A stretch of 64,000 bases of DNA from Prostheceraeus crozeri (taxonomy: Eukaryota > Platyhelminthes > Polycladida > Euryleptidae), in assembly GCA_907163375.1 (NCBI GenBank), contig CAJQUW010008611.1, positions 1-64,000 of the forward strand. Direction: 5' to 3'. The notes beneath the pieces are model-generated. The model made no database searches. It was not told where the DNA came from and was given only the letters and a program-made list of their open reading frames with translations. Numbering within the stretch: position 1 is the first letter of the stretch; every line of letters starts with the position of its first letter. Both the position numbers and the translations under genes were made by a program. Of the stretch, positions 58,001-64,000 are shown piece by piece.

Positions 58001-58028
58001 CCGCCCACCAGACTACATATGTAGTTTT
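58001..58028. repeat. Inverted repeat partner of 63239-63265
   Basis: CCGCCCACCAGACTACATAT and its following bases are found inverted at 63239-63265. The pair brackets the nested elements at 58537-63015. TTAACCCTAATC lies 34 bp upstream, but no matching right terminus was found. Confidence 0.6.
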
Positions 58029-59275
58029 TGCATATTTTCATTGGCTCTTAATTTCTTAAAGGTATTAATGTACATACATTGATATCCTTGACATATCAGC
58101 TTATATTCCTATCATATAATCTTCATTGTGACATTGGTACGTGCCGCTACCGAGCTGTGTGAATAAAGTATTTTTCATTTCGGGACGTATGATCTCATCA
58201 TCATTCTTCATGCATATTAGCACATATATCTCAGTGTCACTTACTTCTCGCTATTGGATAATTTGAAGCTCGTGCGAGACATCTTGCCGCTTGCAGGAAG
58301 AGTTCCTGTTGCTACCAGACCTGAGTGCAGTAGATTGGTGGGCAGTGAATGATAAGTGAAATATCCATCCATGTACATAATACATCAGATTGGATCCCTG
58401 ACAACTGACAAGGAGTAATCAACTAAAGAACAGTTTAAACCTCAAAGATGAATAGCTTTTGTTTTGGCACGCATTCGTCAAGTTGCAAGGAAAATCGCAG
58501 TACCACATCAGTGCACAACAAATGAAATGTACTGTACACTGTAAATCGCTCAATACCAATCACATACGAAGGATGCATGTCAAAATATTTTTTTGGTATA
58601 TTTCTGCATTCTCTTGGTATAGGGGAAGGTGGGGTAAAGATTGGAGTGGGGCAAAGGTTGGAAGTACCATCACAGCGAAAACTAGATGACTAATTCATTC
58701 GAGTGTGAAGTCACTTATACATTACCATTAGAAACCTCTATAAACAAAAAAGTATGTTTGTGCTGTTTGTACATTCGCTGTGGCATACAAAAGATTGATT
58801 TTCCGACTTTTTTGAAACTTTTAAGATTTTTATTCTGTAAGCATTTTTGGTTATGAAATATTAATTGAAGTCATCCCTTTTTGCAGAAATGTGGATTAGA
58901 ACGTCTTAAAAATATGATCGTGGCCCGCGATGAACTTCAGGGTTACTTAAATACTTGTAAAATGAAGGTTTAGAAAATTAAGTGGCGTGGGGGAATGGTT
59001 GGATTTCCCTATGGGGTAAAGATTAGAATGATTTGATATAAGCATACTTGGTTATATATAGACTGTATACGTTCATGGATAATTTTGATAGGAATTCAAG
59101 TTCATAAGTATGATATTGTAGCAATCTGTGTGTGTTATTAGAAACCGACTGGTCTTATTAATAGATGGAACAAAAAACTTTGTCGGACTTGTTGAAGATA
59201 TTATAATGGTGATTACAACATAACAGTCAAGTTCCTCAAAAAAAATCAAAAAATTCAAAAAAATTTAGGCCTATT

Positions 59276-61462
59276 CACACCCGGCGGGAACGAGGATCAA
59301 ACGAAAAAAATACGAGCCCTTAGGCACTTGTATTTTTAGAAAATATACATGTCACAGATGTCATGTATGTCAGTCGCCAAAATCATCTATGAGCTATTGC
59401 CAAATTATGACGTCATCTTTCAAAATGGCCGCCATGATGATAAAAATGGGCTATATCTCGAAAACGAGTGATTGTAAGGCCCAATAATGTATTACGAACA
59501 TATATAAAGTCGACCATTTTCTTTCATTTGAGACTAGTTTCATGCCCATAAGTTGGTTAGATGTCAAATAATGACGCTATAGGCCTAATTCAACATGGCC
59601 GCAAATTGCGAAAATCTGCTGCAACCCAAAAATGAATAATTTTAAGGCCTGAGTATCTACGTAGAGTCAACATATATAGTCGCTATTTCTCCTAACATAA
59701 TTAACGCATCTTAAATTATCAAAGACATGGATAGAAAATCCTAGAGATCTCTGTCTTAATGAAATCACAATATTGAACTTATATTTTTGAAATAACGAAG
59801 TTTATAATTTACATTCAAATCACTGTAAGTAAAATGTTCTATTTGTGCAGACTTCATTTATGATGCTGAGAACAGATGTTCACATTATTGGTCATCTGCA
59901 ATTGGTAACTATTTTCAGTGTTTGAATTCTTCATGAATACAAATTAGCGACTTGGTTCGTCATGCGAGTGCATATAGCTATCACTAACAATCGGCAATTG
60001 GTATCATTGCTATTGGAATGCTATTGTACTATTCAAGAGCATTTTGTGTTTCACTTAGCATTGATTGCGTAATTGCTTATTGCTTGATTAGCATCAGAAA
60101 ATGACGAAGCACTACCTATTATTAACTTATCTGGCCGAAGCGCTGATTGAAGTGATTACTACTCCACTGAGCTGGAAAATGCTCTTTCGGCCGTTACTGA
60201 AGTTGGGGGAATGGTTAGTAAGGAGTTTTTTGAGTTTTTCCAGCATTGTTCCAAGTTGTCCTGTTGCTTTGTAATACTCCATTTCTTGCTGAATCATATT
60301 TTGAAGACTCTTCTGAGACGACAATGGATTCGGCTTCTTCGAAATTGCTTTGTTCATTGCATTTTGAAAACGTTCAGCGACAGTCTGTTAATCTGTCTCA
60401 ACTTGTAAGGCATCTGCGGGTGCATCTGTGCTTGGATCTGTTGATGTAGTCATCAGTATTCGCTCATAAAGATTGCATAGGGTGTACTTTATTGTGTTGT
60501 GCTCTATCCCAAGTTGATTATTTGGGGTACTGCCGGCTTGAAGAAACCGCAGAGTAAGAAGCAGATCGGTCTTTTCTCTTTGCCTCAGACCAGTTTTCAG
60601 GTTATTTGACAGAAACTTCAGTATCTTGTCGCATTTCAACTGACCGGATATCCGCCAACAGCTCTGAAGAATTCTGAAATTAGGCCAATAAAATCATAAT
60701 TTCAATTCCCGGGATCACGCACCCTCTAATCCCGGGATTTCAATCCCTAGTCCACAGGGATTTTGCCACCTTATGGGAGAAGTGCGGTAAAGTTCCAATA
60801 AATCATTCAAAATATGGAAACAATTTATTGGAAACAACGATTCGCTACAATGGTCGACATTTGTGATTTGATTAACGCTTAATCTCATTTACCATCCACA
60901 TTTGCTCTCATTGCCTAGAATAAATTGTTTTTTGAAAATTGCGAGCTCTTAAATGTCTACGCTATCTGTTGGGTTTACTAGGACATAGATCTCTAGGATT
61001 TTCTATCCATGTCTTGGATAATTTGAGATGCGTTAATTATGTTAGGAGAAATAGCGACTATATATGTTGACTCTACGTAGATACTCAGGCCTTAAAATTA
61101 TTCATTTTTGGGTTGCAGCAGATTTTCGCAATTTGCGGCCATGTTGAATTAGGCCTATAGTGTCATTATTTGACATCTAACCAACTTATGGGCATAAAAC
61201 TAATCTCAAATGAAAGAAAATGGTCGACTTTATATCTGTTCGTAATACATTATTGGGCCTTACAATCACTCTTTTTCGAGATATAGCCCATTTTTATCAT
61301 CATGGCGACCATTTTGAAAGATGACGTCATAATTTGGCAATAGCTCATAGATGATTTTGGCGACTGACATACATGACATCTGTGACATGTATATTTTCTA
61401 AAAATACAAGTGCCTAAGGGCTCGTATTTTTTTTAGTTTGATCCTCGTTCCCGCCGGGTGTG
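59276..61462. mobile_element. Long-TIR element, TATT duplication
   Basis: 2187 bp; starts CACACCCGGCGGGAACGAGG and ends with its inverse; arms of about 480 bp (to 59758 and from 60982) differ at a few percent of positions. TATT is on both sides (59272-59275, 61463-61466). A CAC start, 4-bp duplication and long TIRs echo the element at 16815-20817, though the TIR sequences differ. The interior is only 1.2 kb, so it is probably non-autonomous or truncated. Confidence 0.85.
60127..60680 (-). pseudogene. Possible transposon ORF remnant
   Basis: Two minus-strand frames inside the long-TIR element. 60388-60639 encodes LKFLSNNLKTGLRQREKTD then LLLTLRFLQAGSTPNNQLGI, slightly like the helix-turn-helix region of PIF/Harbinger transposases. 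60127-60357 encodes a Lys-rich, possibly coiled segment. Upstream, CCTAATTTCAG near 60680 could be a splice acceptor. No catalytic motif was found, so the assignment is weak. Confidence 0.25.
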
Positions 61463-62640
61463 TATTGATCTATTTCATCCGCGCATGTTTTTGCAATAGC
61501 TAATCGTTTCTTTAATTACATGCATTTGTTTTCCTTATAGTGTAATTTCGAAAAATGGAGCTTTTTAGATATTTTGATACAGCAGTAAAATAGGCCTATA
61601 TCAATTTTATCAGCAAGGGTCCATTATGCTATATTATTAAATGTCTATTAAACACATATTTAGCATAGCTTATTGTAATATAACTTTCTTACAAGTAGCC
61701 AAAAGAATATCGAAGCATAGATACAGAAAATGAAGAAAACAAAAAATCCAAACTTTACCCCATGGCGTTCCAACCTTTACCCCCGGCATGGGGCAAAGAT
61801 TGGAAATCAGTTACTGTTAGTAAATGATTCATTAGGCCATTATTAACTTAACCTACTGTAATAAAATCACTCATACATATAACTCATATTCCAAATGGCT
61901 GAAATATGTCGTGTTTAGTTAGAACAAATATCATCAATTGGGTACAGAGAAGAAAATCCAAAAAATTCCAACCTTTACCCCACCTTCCCCTACATTTGTA
62001 TGCTTTTCGAATGCTTTTCAAATGTGGTATGCTTTACATACTAAAGCCATACCAGCACAATGTTAAAGGAAAGCATCAATGATTTCTAATATATGTTGAT
62101 TTAAGGCCTTTTGTCAATAAAGATCACACTAATGTTGTTACTGTTTTGTAAGTAGTAAGATAATGACATTTAATAGTCAAACTTACAATACTGAATTCGA
62201 TTTTAATACATGTAACTCTAAGGCGTTTCATAAATAATCAATAAGTATTTAAACATCAACAATTATGCATTATGTAATTTTGGAACTAATCATATTTTCA
62301 ATCCGAAAAAAAACACATTATAATTCATGAACGCAAATGTAGTTATGTATTTTTGAGCTAACTGTGAGCTAAAAATGAGCTAATTATGAGTCTTGTGAAT
62401 ACCATAAGATAAGTAGCAACGATGACATGTGGCGTTGCTTTTACAATAATTCAAATCTAGTTAAATACCACACTTTCGCAAAGAAATATTCACGACTGGT
62501 ATTACTGGAAAAATGTTATTTGACAATAGTATGTAATAAACCTTATTTTTGCCATGTGACTTAAAGCTCTTCATACCAAACACATACCAATGAGGACGAA
62601 TTTCCATCGGGTCTCGTATATAAAACATACCAACAATTCT

Positions 62641-62773
62641 TTGTAAATTAATTGGCTAATTGCCTCGGACAGTCCAACAGGTGTCAAACAGGCACAGGTG
62701 AAAGGCCTAGCGAAAGAGTTGTTCGTTTTTTCTTCGTGGGATTGTCCGAGGCAATTAGCCAATCAATTTACAA
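62641..62773. mobile_element. 133-bp MITE with 31-bp TIRs
   Basis: Ends TTGTAAATTAATTGGCTAAT and the inverted TTGTAAATTGATTGGCTAAT, continuing to CGGACA. It interrupts family A copy 2. ACCAACAATTC is duplicated at 62629-62639 and 62799-62809, but the right copy is separated from the TIR by 25 bp of extra sequence. Confidence 0.75.
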
Positions 62774-63238
62774 TGAATATGACCACGATCAATGAGAAAC
62801 CAACAATTCGTATTTAATTGTAAAGCAGCCAATCACAGATAGAAGATTTCGTATCGCTACATAGCAATCACATACGAAAGTAAGTGAGATTTCGTATGAA
62901 AAACATACCAGATCTCTGTAAACATACGAGAATCTCGTATCAGATGTTAGTTTTAAATTGTATGTGATTTTGGTATGTGTTTGTATGTAATTTTCGTATC
63001 CAGCGGTTTACAGTGTAGAATCGAATTGTCAAATGACTAACCGTGAAAATTCAATAAGTTGAAGACGGCGATTCAAACACATAATCATTCTATCGAATGT
63101 CATTCAGAAACAAAGAAATTGCTGCATAAGAGTATAAAACTCATGCCAGACTCGCATAATAATGGTTTATGTTGATGTTGTTGCTGAAATTCTGCTACCA
63201 TATCAAATTTCTCCTGAATGGATAACACTTCAGCTGAT

Positions 63239-63265
63239 AAACTACATATGTAGTCTGGTGGGCGG
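63239..63265. repeat. Inverted repeat partner of 58001-58028
   Basis: AAACTACATATGTAGTCTGG followed by TGGGCGG, the inverse of the left copy. Confidence 0.6.
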
Positions 63266-63469
63266 AATCATATGAAATTGCATTCCAATTTGTTTAAATT
63301 AACAAAATCAGTTGAAAGTACTTAATGCAAATGATAGCAACCTGAGTCGATTGGACATGAAATTTCATTGAAATTGGAGTTGAATTTCCAGATTTGTATT
63401 GAAATGAAAACTGCACATGTAGTCAGTAATGGTCAAAAGACTGTTCCAGGACAGGACAAGTCAAAAAAA

Positions 63470-64000
63470 TTGGTATCTTTAAAAACGACATAAATTCATG
63501 AATTTAGTCCCTTTTCAGGTTTTTAAGACCTGAATTCATGAATTTAGTCCATTCAAAAAGTACCATTTTTTCAAAAAATGGTATTTTTAAAAACAACATA
63601 AATTCATGAATTTGAACCCTTTTTCAGGTTATGAAGACCTAAATTCATAAATCGGCTAAAGCCAGAGGAGCTTCGCTCCGATTTAAGCGTTTTTAAAAAT
63701 ACACAATTTTCAAATTTTTCAAAATCTCAAATTTGTGATTATGACATTTTTCATTGCTTAAATCATGACCGTTCCAGGACACCGAAAAAATCAGAAAAGT
63801 TAAGAATCTCAAATTTGTGAATTACAATTTTTACCTTGAAAATCATGACCGTTCTAGGACACTAAAAATTATAAAAGTTAAGAATCTCAAATTTGTGATT
63901 ATGTCATTTTTCACCCCCCGCTTAAATCATGACCGTTCAAGGTCATCTAAAACCGGACACCGAAAACCCGGACACCGAAAAAATCATAAAAGTTGAGAAT
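63470..64000. repeat. Short-period repeats running off the edge
   Basis: AAATTCATGAATTT-type words repeat at 63490-63650, followed from 63723 by units beginning AATCTCAAATTTGTGA at 63723, 63804 and 63882 with CATGACCGTTC inside, spaced about 80 bp. The array is cut by the window end. No coding sequence. Confidence 0.8.

Larger units (their letters stand above)
58622..61990. mobile_element. TA-flanked element with GGGGAAGGTGGGGTAAAG ends
   Basis: 3369 bp; both ends begin GGGGAAGGTGGGGTAAAG and TA flanks it (58620-58621, 61991-61992). The word GGGGYAAAGRTTGGA recurs below both ends (near 58650, 59015, 61760, 61790). TA duplications suggest Tc1/mariner-type mobilisation. Its interior is occupied by the element at 59276-61462. 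Confidence 0.85.
58537..63015. mobile_element. MITE family A, copy 2, carrying nested insertions
   Basis: The left end CACTGTAAATCGCTCAATAC and right end CAGCGGTTTACAGTG are flanked by TA (58535-58536, 63016-63017). Outside the nested insertions it aligns along its length with copy 1 at 23900-24892. Insertions within it are at 58622-61990 and about 62640-62798. Confidence 0.9.

Overview
This window reads as non-genic DNA from an animal nuclear genome. It is AT-rich, contains spliceosomal GT-AG introns, LINE retrotransposons, several piggyBac-type DNA transposons, a tRNA-derived SINE, and many palindromic or terminal-inverted-repeat (TIR) elements. The short words TAGGCCTA and TACATGTA recur throughout; from memory this is common in marine invertebrates such as echinoderms, hemichordates and molluscs, but I cannot place the species. 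I found no convincing host single-copy gene, rRNA or complete tRNA gene. Every protein I recognise belongs to a mobile element.

Layout. 0-13 kb: a decayed LINE reverse-transcriptase piece at the edge, a 1.1 kb TTAA-flanked element (2346-3484), a decayed two-exon transposase-like gene (6402-8089) with repeated 14-bp motifs upstream (8174-8562), two tandem arrays (9.6 and 12.7 kb) and an inverted pair of THAP-like remnants (10.7-12.6 kb). 13-27 kb: two foldback structures, a 4.0 kb element with about 0.57-kb TIRs and a 4-bp target duplication carrying a broken zinc-cluster transposase gene (16815-20817), a 0.55 kb MITE, and a DUF7869-like gene split by a 993-bp MITE (23803-26264). 27-37 kb: a 120-bp palindrome, a MITE, then a 5'-truncated LINE (30683-36683) into which a complete piggyBac (31193-34749) has inserted exactly at TTAA. 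37.5-52.4 kb: a giant inverted duplication with arms of about 1.65 kb and a 6.7 kb centre holding an intact 1017-codon LINE ORF. Each arm carries its own piggyBac insertion, an old broken one on the left and an apparently intact, intron-containing one on the right, and the opposite arm preserves the empty site. 52.4-64 kb: a 3.3 kb element with TACACT ends and palindromic 20-bp terminal repeats, then a four-deep nest of DNA transposons (58537-63015), then short-period repeats running off the edge.

How the parts fit together. The window is a transposon stratigraphy. Insertions can be ordered because target duplications (TTAA, TA, TGAT, TATT, AATAA, and a 19-bp LINE duplication) and interrupted reading frames can be followed across them. 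The youngest-looking pieces are the right-arm piggyBac (intact transposase, matching 15-bp TIRs), the 1017-codon LINE, and the piggyBac inside the truncated LINE. Two patterns cut across the window: elements with unrelated interiors share the end TA|CACT(G/C)TAAA while each carries its own short subterminal repeat, and many elements are built as long inverted repeats. All homology calls come from motif recognition without database searches; coordinates of TIRs and target duplications were read directly from the sequence.
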